DNA from: Thermoprotei archaeon
GTDB lineage: Archaea; Thermoproteota; Thermoprotei_A; Sulfolobales; Ignisphaeraceae
Length of the DNA: 46,000 bases
Reading direction: 5' to 3'
Assembly: GCA_003661775.1 (NCBI GenBank)
Contig: QMWT01000002.1
Span: 1 to 46,000 of the forward strand
The notes under the pieces are model-generated. The model searched no databases. It had not been told where the DNA came from and saw nothing but the letters and a program-made list of their open reading frames with translations. Numbering within the stretch: the stretch's first letter is position 1; each line of letters opens with the position of its first letter. The position numbers were made by a program, and so were the translations under genes. This document shows, piece after piece, positions 9,660-19,143 of the stretch.

Positions 9660-10026
9660 ATTTTGATATTCTATTTAGTGCCTCGTATATAGTGTCATCC
9701 ACATCTACGTACTCTCCATCCATCTCAATGGGTATCTTATCTATTAATGGTGGTGGAGGTTCAGGCAGTCCCTGTATCTGCGGCTTGGAGGTGCCTATAT
9801 AAATCCACTTCAACTTTCCATTGCTTTTTTCAAGTCTGTACCAGTACTTTGCTATGTATATGTAAATTCTACTTCCTCTCTTGGTGACTATGTGAACGGG
9901 TTTCAAGTATACGCTAAATTTCTTGGCTACGTTATTGTACTCGTATAATTGCCTTAGATAATCGTCGAGAGCTGATGCAACCAAACGTTTGAATTCATCG
10001 CGTTTAATTCTAACCACTGTATACAT
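9625..10026 (-). CDS. Conserved hypothetical protein (start probably at the internal ATG, MYTVVRIKRDEF...)
   Basis: ORF 9625..10215; the sequence from MYTVVRIKRDEFKRL looks protein-like, the upstream part does not. Confidence 0.6.
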   Translation of the reverse strand: MYTVVRIKRDEFKRLVASALDDYLRQLYEYNNVAKKFSVYLKPVHIVTKRGSRIYIYIAKYWYRLEKSNGKLKWIYIGTSKPQIQGLPEPPPPLIDKIPIEMDGEYVDVDDTIYEALNRISKSKILDKEDGAH

Positions 10027-10135
10027 CCCACCATCATTCTTTCTTTGAAACAGGTTTATAGGAGGCATAGCGCAACAGACTATGGTTAAGACTAAGTTCC
10101 AGTCCGTATATCTAAATAGCTGTGGGTTATGTGCT

Positions 10136-11263
10136 ATGAGGATACTGATAGATAACGCAGTAGTAGTAACTTTGAGCAGTGATAGACCCCTTATACAGAA
10201 CGCGTACATATACATAGATCGCGGTATGGTTATTTCGGTCAGTGAGGGAGAGCCCCCTGAGGAGTATCAATACGCTGAGTACATAATCGACGGAAGCGGA
10301 AGGGTGGTTATGCCAGGATTTTCTTTAGGGTTCATGGACCCTTTAAGGGTTTTGTTCAGACACGTGGATTATGACGAACATAAACTTGTAAGATATATTG
10401 AGGAAGTACTCTCTAGAAAGGAGCTCGATCTAGTTTTCGAGGCTTTGCTGGCATCGTTAGAATCCAAAGGGTTTACAGGTGTTGTCACATTCGCAAGAAC
10501 GCCCTTCATTGCACGTATGTTAGCACGTGCTTCGTCTTCGGCGTGGATAAGGACGCGCATAGTTCTTCAAGCTTCTGATGAGGCTGAAGTGGTTTCAGAG
10601 CTTAAGAAAGCATCCAAAGAGGTTAAGGAGCCTGACGCGTTATCTAAGGCTATTGTTGGCTTTGGTGCATTAGTGGGTGACGCTAACCTTATGAATAACT
10701 TAGCTGGCAGATATCCCGAGTATCATATTTATGTACGAAGCAACTTGCTAAAGGGAGAGAGAGTTCCGCGAAATATTGTAGTGCTTGGCCATACAGATGA
10801 ACGGGTTAAGAAGGTTGTAGTAGACGAATACAAAGAATATGTTGAAGGCGATGGTTTTGGAGTATTAAAGAGAGGTTTCTCGACACCAACAACAATAATG
10901 CTTAGGTTGTTAGAGTCTATGTCTATCGCTAGTGGGGATCCCTATGAAGTAAGCTTAAAAGCCTTGACTACGTGGAACTACTTAAACTCGGATTTGGGGA
11001 TAGGTGAAATTAGAGAGGGAGCAAGCGCGGATCTCATAATACTGAACTTCCGTGAACCGCCATCATGGCCTCTCATTGTGAGCGGTGCCAGGGATTTATA
11101 TAAAGCGATTGTTGAGGGCGACTACGTTATAGAGAGTGTGATCGTCGGGGGCGAGGTTGTTGTTGATAAGGGCGAGAACCTTATGGTGGGAAGCGCAGTT
11201 ATAAAACGCGCGCGGCCTATATTAGAGGAGCTGTGTAAAGCTGTTAGAGCATGGGTTCTTTGA
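10136..11263 (+). CDS. Amidohydrolase/dihydroorotase-like superfamily protein lacking the HxH metal motif
   Basis: Composite-domain features (VVMPGF..., GEIREGASADLIILNF, ESVIVGGEVVVDKG); PGFSLGFMDP where PGFxxxHxH is expected. Confidence 0.72.
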   Translation: MRILIDNAVVVTLSSDRPLIQNAYIYIDRGMVISVSEGEPPEEYQYAEYIIDGSGRVVMPGFSLGFMDPLRVLFRHVDYDEHKLVRYIEEVLSRKELDLVFEALLASLESKGFTGVVTFARTPFIARMLARASSSAWIRTRIVLQASDEAEVVSELKKASKEVKEPDALSKAIVGFGALVGDANLMNNLAGRYPEYHIYVRSNLLKGERVPRNIVVLGHTDERVKKVVVDEYKEYVEGDGFGVLKRGFSTPTTIMLRLLESMSIASGDPYEVSLKALTTWNYLNSDLGIGEIREGASADLIILNFREPPSWPLIVSGARDLYKAIVEGDYVIESVIVGGEVVVDKGENLMVGSAVIKRARPILEELCKAVRAWVL

Positions 11264-12139
11264 ATGAACGTAAGCTCCAGTTTCAATAAGCACATGCTTA
11301 AGAAGATTGCAGCCGAAACAGTAGGTAAGGATGTAGCAGCAAAGCTTTGGAAAAGAATAGAGATAATTGGGGATTTAGTTGTTATAAGGAAACCTTTTGA
11401 CATTGAGATACATATCCTTAAACCTATTGCCGAAAGACTTCTTGAGATAATGCCATATATCAGGAGTGTGTGGGTTGCCATATCTCCTGTTAAAGGAGCT
11501 GAACGCATACGTGAATATGTTCACTTGGCAGGAGAGGCTCGTAGTGAGACTATCTATAAGGAACATGGCTGCAGGTTCAAACTTGATATACGTAAAGTTT
11601 ACATATCCCCTGTACTAGGATACGATCACATACGAACGGCAAGACTTGTGAGAAGAGATGAGATCATAGCTAACTTTTTTGCAGGCATAGGGGGGTATTC
11701 TATAATAATATCAAAATACGTTAACCCTGTCTACGTGATCTCCATTGATTTGAATAGCGTTGCTGTTAGGTATCTTAAAGAGAATGTAGAACTAAACAAA
11801 GTTGAAGCCTTTAACGAAGTTATACATGGCGATGCCCTTATCCTAGCCCGAAGTTTTAGGAATATTGATAGAGCGTTGCTTCCCTGTCCGGAACTCAGTC
11901 TAGAAGCATTCAAAGAACTTCTTCGAGCTCCGGTTCTTAAACGTGGGGCGTATGTTCATGCTCACGAGTTTGTTAATGCTGGTAATAAGAGAGAAGCTGT
12001 AACTAAAGCATTCTCTAATTACGTACGGGTAGCTGAAAACTATGGCGTTAAGCTTGCGCTCTCGGGTCATCATGTTATCCGTAGTGTAGGTCCACGGAGG
12101 TATCACGTGGTGTTGGATATAAAAGTGTTGAATAGTTGA
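11264..12139 (+). CDS. Trm5/TYW2-like class I SAM methyltransferase (tRNA position 37 family)
   Basis: ARSETIYKEHGCRFKLDIRKVYISPVLGYDHIRTARLVRRDEIIANFFAGIGGYSI followed by DLNSVAVRYLKENVELNKV. Confidence 0.78.
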   Translation: MNVSSSFNKHMLKKIAAETVGKDVAAKLWKRIEIIGDLVVIRKPFDIEIHILKPIAERLLEIMPYIRSVWVAISPVKGAERIREYVHLAGEARSETIYKEHGCRFKLDIRKVYISPVLGYDHIRTARLVRRDEIIANFFAGIGGYSIIISKYVNPVYVISIDLNSVAVRYLKENVELNKVEAFNEVIHGDALILARSFRNIDRALLPCPELSLEAFKELLRAPVLKRGAYVHAHEFVNAGNKREAVTKAFSNYVRVAENYGVKLALSGHHVIRSVGPRRYHVVLDIKVLNS

Positions 12140-12144
12140 GCTTA

Positions 12145-13305
12145 TTATCTACGCTTTCGACTAGTCTTAGTCCTCTCTATAGCTATAACTCGAACACCGA
12201 CACCTATGAGCTTTCTAAACACCGTGTCTAGGAACCTCACATAGACTCCTCTCTGACCAACCATGGCTCCTATAACATCATCGTAGACCTTGACTTGGAG
12301 GTTTGGCCCTGCAAAGTCTACTTCCTCTATATGCTTCCAAATCCAGGAAGTTGGGTGAACAGCTCTTATAGCTTCTCTGAAGTCCAATGTTAACTCTATG
12401 CCTCTAAGTCTCTTACCCAGTTCTTCCTCAGCCTTGTTTATGCGTTCACCACCTTTACCGACAAGTCTCCCTAGGTGTCCATGTTTAGCAATTATCAGGG
12501 CATCAGGAACGTGTTCGGACTCTATGTCAAGCTGCTTCTTTATACTCTCGATATCTACAACAGTAATGATATCCGCATCTGGCGCATGCATCTTAACAGC
12601 ATCATATATCCTCTTCTCGTTTTCGCTTAGTTCTCTAGACCTTAGTTTATATTCGAGCAGTAAGCGCAAACCACGTTTAGCGCCTTCACGGACTATATCT
12701 TTGATTCCTAGATCGACTACTTTCGATCTTTCCTCACTTATAAGAACCTCCCTTATAAGTGCTGCAGGATCACCTTTAACTTCCCGAAGTGCTTGAAATG
12801 CTGGATCTCCAGCGACAATGAGCCTACTGTTCCTGCCAACCCTAACTACAGCCTCGATTATGCTCTCGGGCGATAGCGACTGGATATCGTCAAGAAATAC
12901 TACCGACTCATCAAATGTACGACCTCTTAGGAAGTGCGAATCTGCTATGACTATTTTGCCTTCGTCTATCAACTTCTCTATTGTATTTCTATCTATAAAC
13001 GATCCTATGACGTCATAGATATAGCTCTTTACGGATGTTATGAACGCTTCAGGAGATTTATGTAGTGTAAGCTCTTCACCCGAAACTATATCAACAACTG
13101 GTTTTATAATTATGAAGCGTTGATGCTTTCCATCGATGATACTTTGAATACCGTATGCTAAGCTAAATAACGATTTTCCAGTACCTGTAGGTCCAAAGAA
13201 TCCTAAGACCTCGTAATTCTTGTTAGTGAGCGCTTTATACATCTCCTCTTGGCCTGGCGTTAATGGTTTTAGTTTATCCCATACACTGCCCATAATCTTC
13301 CCCAT
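12145..13305 (-). CDS. PhoH-like P-loop ATPase with C-terminal KH RNA-binding domain(s)
   Basis: GFFGPTGTGKSLFSLAYG (Walker A), VVFLDDIQSLSPESI (Walker B), ALIIAKHGHLGRLVGKGGERINKAEEELG (KH). Confidence 0.85.
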   Translation of the reverse strand: MGKIMGSVWDKLKPLTPGQEEMYKALTNKNYEVLGFFGPTGTGKSLFSLAYGIQSIIDGKHQRFIIIKPVVDIVSGEELTLHKSPEAFITSVKSYIYDVIGSFIDRNTIEKLIDEGKIVIADSHFLRGRTFDESVVFLDDIQSLSPESIIEAVVRVGRNSRLIVAGDPAFQALREVKGDPAALIREVLISEERSKVVDLGIKDIVREGAKRGLRLLLEYKLRSRELSENEKRIYDAVKMHAPDADIITVVDIESIKKQLDIESEHVPDALIIAKHGHLGRLVGKGGERINKAEEELGKRLRGIELTLDFREAIRAVHPTSWIWKHIEEVDFAGPNLQVKVYDDVIGAMVGQRGVYVRFLDTVFRKLIGVGVRVIAIERTKTSRKRR

Positions 13306-13334
13306 GACCTTACTATGAATTACTAAAGAGAATT

Positions 13335-13955
13335 TTAAACTTTACAACTTCGTTTCATAGACTCTTCGCTGAATAGATCTTTAAGTCTTTGAAGCCTCTT
13401 TTTAGCAGCGATAAGGGTTTTATTTACAAGCTCAACTACAGAGCTGAACGATTGTTCATTGAGCATAATAACGTTACGTTCCTTTATTAGGATAGGAAGC
13501 CATATACCGCTAATGACCTCCAAGACGACGCCATCATTTCTTAAAGATATGATGCCGCTGTGCTTAAACCCTAGAGATCTAACATTGCGCAGAAGTTCGT
13601 ATGCTTGGTCGATTCCATCAGCAACAATGTGTAGTATAGGACCCGAAACTACTAGCCATAATCTGGATAGAACAGGTGTAGAAACCAAACGCGTGAATTC
13701 GGCCATAGATATGGGACTATGCTTTTTGAATAGAACAACTCCCTCTGTTCTAAGCCAAGGATACTCAGCATCGACCGCTACTACTCGACCGCTACACGAA
13801 CTGATCGTGAAATAGTGTTCTGTCCTGAAGATTAGTTCTATTAGTTCAACTATATCTTCGTCTACATAGCCTATATCTATATCACGTTTGAATTCTGAAT
13901 ATGCGCGTTCACGCCATTCTAGCCATAGCTTTCTATCTACATATCCGTATGGCAT
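13335..13955 (-). CDS. taw3: TYW3/Taw3-like wybutosine biosynthesis methyltransferase
   Basis: YFTISSCSGRVVAVD is the TYW3 signature; ~206 aa. Confidence 0.82.
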   Translation of the reverse strand: MPYGYVDRKLWLEWRERAYSEFKRDIDIGYVDEDIVELIELIFRTEHYFTISSCSGRVVAVDAEYPWLRTEGVVLFKKHSPISMAEFTRLVSTPVLSRLWLVVSGPILHIVADGIDQAYELLRNVRSLGFKHSGIISLRNDGVVLEVISGIWLPILIKERNVIMLNEQSFSSVVELVNKTLIAAKKRLQRLKDLFSEESMKRSCKV

Positions 13956-14032
13956 AGTTGTATCCTCTCGTACTTCACTCCTCCCAATAGTTCTAAAGCA
14001 ATAATTTTAGCTGAAAATTGTGAGTGTTTATT

Positions 14033-14097
14033 AGGATGAGGAGAAACTCCGGCGCTGATAAAACAATGTTGTTATGATGATGCCTAGACCAGGCTGA
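14033..14097 (+). ncRNA. Candidate C/D-box sRNA (C AGGATGA imperfect; D' CTGA; C' ATGATGA; D CTGA)
   Basis: AGGATGA-ggagaaactccggcg-CTGA-taaaacaatgttgtt-ATGATGA-tgcctagaccagg-CTGA in the taw3/gatE intergenic region; box C has one mismatch to RTGATGA. Confidence 0.6.
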
Positions 14098-14118
14098 CCT
14101 CGGTTAAAATTGAGAGTA

Positions 14119-16059
14119 CTACGTGATTTTCTTCTCAAGGAATTCATGCAATCTTTTCTTAACAGTTTCCGCTACAGTTTTACCATCAATCTTACCTCTG
14201 ACAACCTTCATTACTTGCCCCATGATAAGTCCAAACGCTCTTTCTCCTCTACTTAACACGTAATCTTGATGCTTCATAAGAATCTCGTCCACTATCCTTG
14301 TAAGATCCTCTAACGTGAGAGGTTTCAAAGACAGCTTGTCTATAATTTTATCGATGGTAAGCGCGGGCTCTTTGCACCAAAGCTTTAATACCTCCGGAAT
14401 AGCTTCTTTAGATATCTTGCCTTGAGCTACGGCTGCGAATAGCTTTCTCAGGTGCTCGTCCGTGATTTTGTTGATGTCTAGACCTTCTGCGAGTAGAGAC
14501 TTTAGTGTTGATACCAATGTTGTGGCTATTACTGTTGGCGGCACTTTATTGCCGAACTCTGTAGCAAGCTCTTCAAATAGGTTCAGGTATTCGCTGTGTA
14601 TCAACTGCCAGGCTAACGCTCTGCTGATAGCAAATTTCTTAATAATCTCTTCAGCTTTCTCGTCAGGGGTCGGTGGGCGGTACTTCTCTGCTTCTCTAAG
14701 TAGTTCCTCTGTAATCGTAATTGGCGGTATATCAGTTTCAGGATACATACGCGCAGCTCCCGGCTGAGGGCGCATGTATCTAGTAGTTCCATCGGGATTT
14801 GCCGCCCTTGTTTCGCGTGGTATACCTCTCAACGCTTCTATGCATCTCCATTTTACCACATTTAATGCATCTAAAGCCTTGGGCTCTTGATCTACCACTA
14901 TCACGAAAGCATCATTATCACCGCAGCCCAGCTTCTCTTTAATGGATTCGACAATGTTTTTATCGATACCATATCCGGGAAGTTCATCGCTGTGTATAAG
15001 CCCTCCTACACCGCTCCATTGCCTCACATAATCCGCGAGCTCGGTACCAAAACGTCTATTTAGCTGGAGTTCTCTTCCTAGAATACCGCCGAATTTCGGT
15101 AAACATACAGCGTAGGCCTTGGCCCCTCTTCTTATAGACCTCTTGATAAATCCGCTGCTACTCTTTAGAAGTATGTCCGTTATGTCTATAGGCTTTCTAT
15201 TCTGTATCTGCTCCTCCGTAACCCCTCTCTGCAAAAGCTCTTCCTTTATTTTGAGAAGACCTAAGATCCTTCGCACTTCATTTTCTATTACCTTAGGTAT
15301 GAGCTCTAATCTTTGCACGCCTTTAACTTCGATCTTAGGAGCGCCTTTTATCGAAATATTTATATCTTGTCTTATAGTACCGATGCCTCTCTTGACTTTT
15401 CCAGTTAATCTGAGCAACAATCCTATCTTTTCAGCTACTCGTCTGGCCTGCTCGGGGCTTTTAACATCAGGAGCAGTGGAGATCTCGATAAGCGGAATTC
15501 CTAATCTGTCCAAACTATACACTACAATGCCATTACGCTCCTCGATCTTGCGTGCTGCATCCTCCTCTATAGCTATAGTTTGTATTCCTACACGTCCTTC
15601 AGGATCATCGATATAGCCTCCAAGGGCTATGATAGCGGTTCTTTGGAAACCCGCAGTGTTGGATCCATCTATAACTATTTTGCGCATGACGTGAACTTCG
15701 TCAACTATATTCGCATTAAGAGCTTTCGCTATTGCTATCCCTATTAGTAAAGCTTCTCTATTCATTTCGTGCGGCGGTTCTTCATCCAATTCCACTAGGC
15801 ATGATGCTGGGGACGGAGCTATGTATTCAAAGACTCTCTTTCTTCTCTCTTCAAACGCTGCTGCTTCGTCAACCTCCCCAAGCTCGCTCTTAGTTGCTCT
15901 GAGAAATCTTACAAAACGTGGAGAGTTCCTTAGCTCCTCATCAGATACAAGCCTAGTTGGGCAGTTACAGAAGAGTTTGTGCTCTGTGTCCAGTTGTTGA
16001 TGAATTTCGAATCCTACTCTAAGTTCTAAGTCCTTGTAATTAGGTCTTGCATTGCTCAT
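14119..16059 (-). CDS. gatE: Glu-tRNA(Gln) amidotransferase subunit E
   Basis: 646 aa; LELRVGFEIHQQLDTEHKLFCNCP, DGSNTAGFQRTAIIALGG, C-terminal YqeY-like region. Confidence 0.96.
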   Translation of the reverse strand: MSNARPNYKDLELRVGFEIHQQLDTEHKLFCNCPTRLVSDEELRNSPRFVRFLRATKSELGEVDEAAAFEERRKRVFEYIAPSPASCLVELDEEPPHEMNREALLIGIAIAKALNANIVDEVHVMRKIVIDGSNTAGFQRTAIIALGGYIDDPEGRVGIQTIAIEEDAARKIEERNGIVVYSLDRLGIPLIEISTAPDVKSPEQARRVAEKIGLLLRLTGKVKRGIGTIRQDINISIKGAPKIEVKGVQRLELIPKVIENEVRRILGLLKIKEELLQRGVTEEQIQNRKPIDITDILLKSSSGFIKRSIRRGAKAYAVCLPKFGGILGRELQLNRRFGTELADYVRQWSGVGGLIHSDELPGYGIDKNIVESIKEKLGCGDNDAFVIVVDQEPKALDALNVVKWRCIEALRGIPRETRAANPDGTTRYMRPQPGAARMYPETDIPPITITEELLREAEKYRPPTPDEKAEEIIKKFAISRALAWQLIHSEYLNLFEELATEFGNKVPPTVIATTLVSTLKSLLAEGLDINKITDEHLRKLFAAVAQGKISKEAIPEVLKLWCKEPALTIDKIIDKLSLKPLTLEDLTRIVDEILMKHQDYVLSRGERAFGLIMGQVMKVVRGKIDGKTVAETVKKRLHEFLEKKIT

Positions 16060-16065
16060 GAATAA

Positions 16066-17430
16066 TCACCAGCTCCACTTAGGATACAACTCAGCAGTGT
16101 GTATGGGATTTATTTCATTTACGTAATTTGTAAGAATCATTTTTCTGACCTCTGTGGGAACACGTGTCTGTGCTAATACCCAGCTAAGTTTCACATAAGC
16201 TACCTCAGGAAGCATGTCTTCCCCAGGGATAACTCCTACTTTAAGTAGTTCACGGCCAGTCGTATAGACGTTCATATTTACTCTTCCAAAGAGTGTCTGC
16301 GTAGTCATGACTACGGCTACGCCGTTCTCTATAGCCCTAGCGATGGAGCTTAACGTGTGCGTAGCTATGTGCCCGAGCCCAGTACCTTCTATGACTATGC
16401 CGTGGAATCCTCTGTCTACTAGAAAATCTATGATTTCTCTCTGAAATCCCGGATACGCTTTAACCAGCGCAACCTTATCGTCGAATTTTGCTTTGACTAT
16501 GAGTTCTTCAGCTGATGATGTACGTGGAATATACCTAGGATTCAGAATTTTATACTTCTTAGCAAGAGGGTCTATGAGAGCTAGAGGTCTATCGTTTATG
16601 GATTGAAAAGCATCTCTTCTGCTGCTATGTATTTTCCTCACTTTCACACCGCGGTGAACTAGCAAGGTACTATCGTCTGGAGTTGCATGCATGCACACCA
16701 TTACTTCACCTATAGGTAGTCGAGAAGCAGCTATGGAAGCACCGATGAGATTGAGTGCAGAGTCCGTACTGGGTCTATCACTACTACGTTGAGCTCCGAC
16801 GAGAATTATGGGTACAGGCAATCTTTGTAGCGCAAATGCTAGTGCCGCAGCTGTGTAAGACATAGTATCAGTACCGTGAGCTATGACCACCCCGTCCACA
16901 TTCTCGGAGATGATGGCTTCAGAGACTCTACGGGCTATTGTCTCCCAATGGTTTGGGGTCATGTTCTCGCTTAATATGCTGAACAGTACATCTGCGCTTA
17001 TCACTGCTATGTCAGCTAACTCAGGTATCAACTCTATTAATTCTTCTGGTGTGAGCGCTGGACGTACAGCTCCTGTTTCATACTCAACTTTGCTTGCTAT
17101 TGTACCTCCAGTACTTATGATCTTGATTCTCGGGAGCTCCTTACGGGTTTGCTTGACAATAGGCTTTTCGGGAGCTCTTACTCTAACTTTTTCCTCGATT
17201 ATCTCTACGCGTGTATTACTGTCTACGGCAACGCCTATATTATACCCATTATCTAGCTTAACAACTATGGTTGAAGGAGAGCTAAATGAGTGCTTGGGCA
17301 TTAACAATCCTTCTATATACACTTCCGGTTTCTTGACTATTCTTATCCTAGAACCTATGCGCGCACCTTGCTTCTCTAAAAGTTCTCTTATCTTGCCTTG
17401 ATATCCCGGTAATGGATCACGGACTTCCAA
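16066..17430 (-). CDS. gatD: Glu-tRNA(Gln) amidotransferase subunit D
   Basis: 454 aa; asparaginase-like IISTGGTIASKVEYETGAV, VVIAHGTDTMSYTAAALAF. Confidence 0.96.
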   Translation of the reverse strand: MEVRDPLPGYQGKIRELLEKQGARIGSRIRIVKKPEVYIEGLLMPKHSFSSPSTIVVKLDNGYNIGVAVDSNTRVEIIEEKVRVRAPEKPIVKQTRKELPRIKIISTGGTIASKVEYETGAVRPALTPEELIELIPELADIAVISADVLFSILSENMTPNHWETIARRVSEAIISENVDGVVIAHGTDTMSYTAAALAFALQRLPVPIILVGAQRSSDRPSTDSALNLIGASIAASRLPIGEVMVCMHATPDDSTLLVHRGVKVRKIHSSRRDAFQSINDRPLALIDPLAKKYKILNPRYIPRTSSAEELIVKAKFDDKVALVKAYPGFQREIIDFLVDRGFHGIVIEGTGLGHIATHTLSSIARAIENGVAVVMTTQTLFGRVNMNVYTTGRELLKVGVIPGEDMLPEVAYVKLSWVLAQTRVPTEVRKMILTNYVNEINPIHTAELYPKWSW

Positions 17431-17529
17431 CGCTATTCACGCTTTGCAGGAATTGAAATGTGTTGGCAATAGTAAAAAGAGAACTCTCAAGTTCGTACAT
17501 AACTTCCGTTACCTAACATATTGAACTCT

Positions 17530-17724
17530 CTAACTCTTCTTAATTTTTATCGAGGACGGGGGTACGACGGGGGGTACCGGTAAACCCTGCTCCTTACGCT
17601 GTCTTATCCAGTATTCTCTTCTATTACGTACTCTAGGTACGAGGTTTCTCTTAGGCTTCGCCGGTATCTTTGGTGTTTGACTACGTACCTTACCAGCTTT
17701 CGTTAATGAACCATGCGAGGGCAT
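17530..17724 (-). CDS. rps30e: Ribosomal protein S30e
   Basis: [20 protein letters not shown]... matches archaeal S30e. Confidence 0.9.
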   Translation of the reverse strand: MPSHGSLTKAGKVRSQTPKIPAKPKRNLVPRVRNRREYWIRQRKEQGLPVPPVVPPSSIKIKKS

Positions 17725-17891
17725 ATCCTTTCACCGCGTAACGCTAGCCTAAGCAACATTCAGCTGTAGTTGGTTATATAGGTTAATAGTGCCTTGACAT
17801 AACCTGTTTTTCTGTGTATAGCAAAACAGTATTAGATTGTGCATGCAACGACTATATATAGGGAGCTGTGTAGTAAAGAGGTAGAATTTAG

Positions 17892-19136
17892 GTGTCTGGA
17901 ATGGCCAAGCTCTACATCGCTGATACATTGATAGGCTCATTCGCACTAGATGAGGAGGGTAATATAGTTGTAAGCGCTATGTATCCCAAGGATATAGGTA
18001 AGTTAGTAGAGGAGCTGGCAAACCTAGAACAAAGCAAACCTTCATCAGCACTGAGGAAGTTAGTTGAGGAACTTAGCAGCAAGTTCAAACCTGAGGAGAC
18101 TATGGTCGTGATAGAGGATCCTGATGTGGGTAAATTCTTCTCTGAGAAAGGGTTCAAAGTTGAGGTTCAGGGTGGTGCTGCACCTATAATCGCATTTCGT
18201 GATAAGCTACCAGAAATAGCCGTTAAGCTTGAGTTTGCGAAATCTGAAGAAGAATACAAAGAGTTTGTTCATAGGCTCGGTGTTGAACTTACTAGAAGGA
18301 AGCTACGTGGTTATGCTCAGAAGCGTGACCTTCTGGCAATACAAGCCATTAGAGCTATTGACGACATAGATAAGACCTTGAACCTCTTTGCTGCCAGACT
18401 ACGTGAGTGGTACAGCATACACTTCCCTGAACTTGACGATCTTGTAAAAGAACATGACGAGTATGCGAGAATTGTTGCTGAGATAGGCTTAAGGGATGAC
18501 ATGGATGTTGAGGTATTAAAGAAACTCGGTATTTCTGAGGGTAAGGCGAAGCGTGTATTAGAGGTGGCTAAGAAGAGCATAGGTGCAGATCTTTCGGAAA
18601 TGGATGTAAGGATGTTACAGAAGTTCGCAGGAATATGGCTCGATCTTCATAGCTTAAGACAAGAGCTCACAGAGTATGTGGCTCATGTGATGCGCGAAGT
18701 TGCTCCGAACATAACAGCGCTTGTAGGACCTCTACTCGGTGCAAGATTACTAAGCCTTGCAGGCAGTCTTGAAGAGCTAGCTAAACTGCCAGCGAGCACT
18801 ATTCAAGTACTGGGAGCCGAAAAGGCACTCTTTAGAGCATTGAGAACTGGAGGTAAGCCTCCGAAGCACGGTGTTATATTCCAGTTTCCTGAAATAAGGC
18901 GCTCGCCACGATGGCAGAGAGGTAAAATAGCGAGGGCTCTCGCTACAAAGCTCGCAATTGCAGCGAGAGTAGATTACTTCACTGGACGTTACATAGGAGA
19001 TGAACTTAAGAAGAAGTTAATGGAGAGAATAGAAGAAATAAAGAAACTGTATCCTAAACCCCCGAAGCGTGAGGAGAAAGAGAAAAGAGAGAGGAAAGTA
19101 AAGAGAAGAGGAGGTAGGAGAAGAAGAAGGAGGTGA
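17892..19136 (+). CDS. C/D box RNP protein Nop5/aNop56
   Basis: Nop domain ([48 protein letters not shown]); Lys/Arg-rich tail. GTG 17892 or ATG 17901 start. Confidence 0.95.
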   Translation: MSGMAKLYIADTLIGSFALDEEGNIVVSAMYPKDIGKLVEELANLEQSKPSSALRKLVEELSSKFKPEETMVVIEDPDVGKFFSEKGFKVEVQGGAAPIIAFRDKLPEIAVKLEFAKSEEEYKEFVHRLGVELTRRKLRGYAQKRDLLAIQAIRAIDDIDKTLNLFAARLREWYSIHFPELDDLVKEHDEYARIVAEIGLRDDMDVEVLKKLGISEGKAKRVLEVAKKSIGADLSEMDVRMLQKFAGIWLDLHSLRQELTEYVAHVMREVAPNITALVGPLLGARLLSLAGSLEELAKLPASTIQVLGAEKALFRALRTGGKPPKHGVIFQFPEIRRSPRWQRGKIARALATKLAIAARVDYFTGRYIGDELKKKLMERIEEIKKLYPKPPKREEKEKRERKVKRRGGRRRRRR

Positions 19137-19143
19137 ACTCTCC

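Noticed and set aside
15119-15616. 165-aa plus-strand ORF inside gatE
   Set aside because: Antisense to the confident gatE frame; hydrophobic composition is typical of antisense ORFs.
16883-17401. 172-aa plus-strand ORF inside gatD
   Set aside because: Antisense shadow ORF of gatD.
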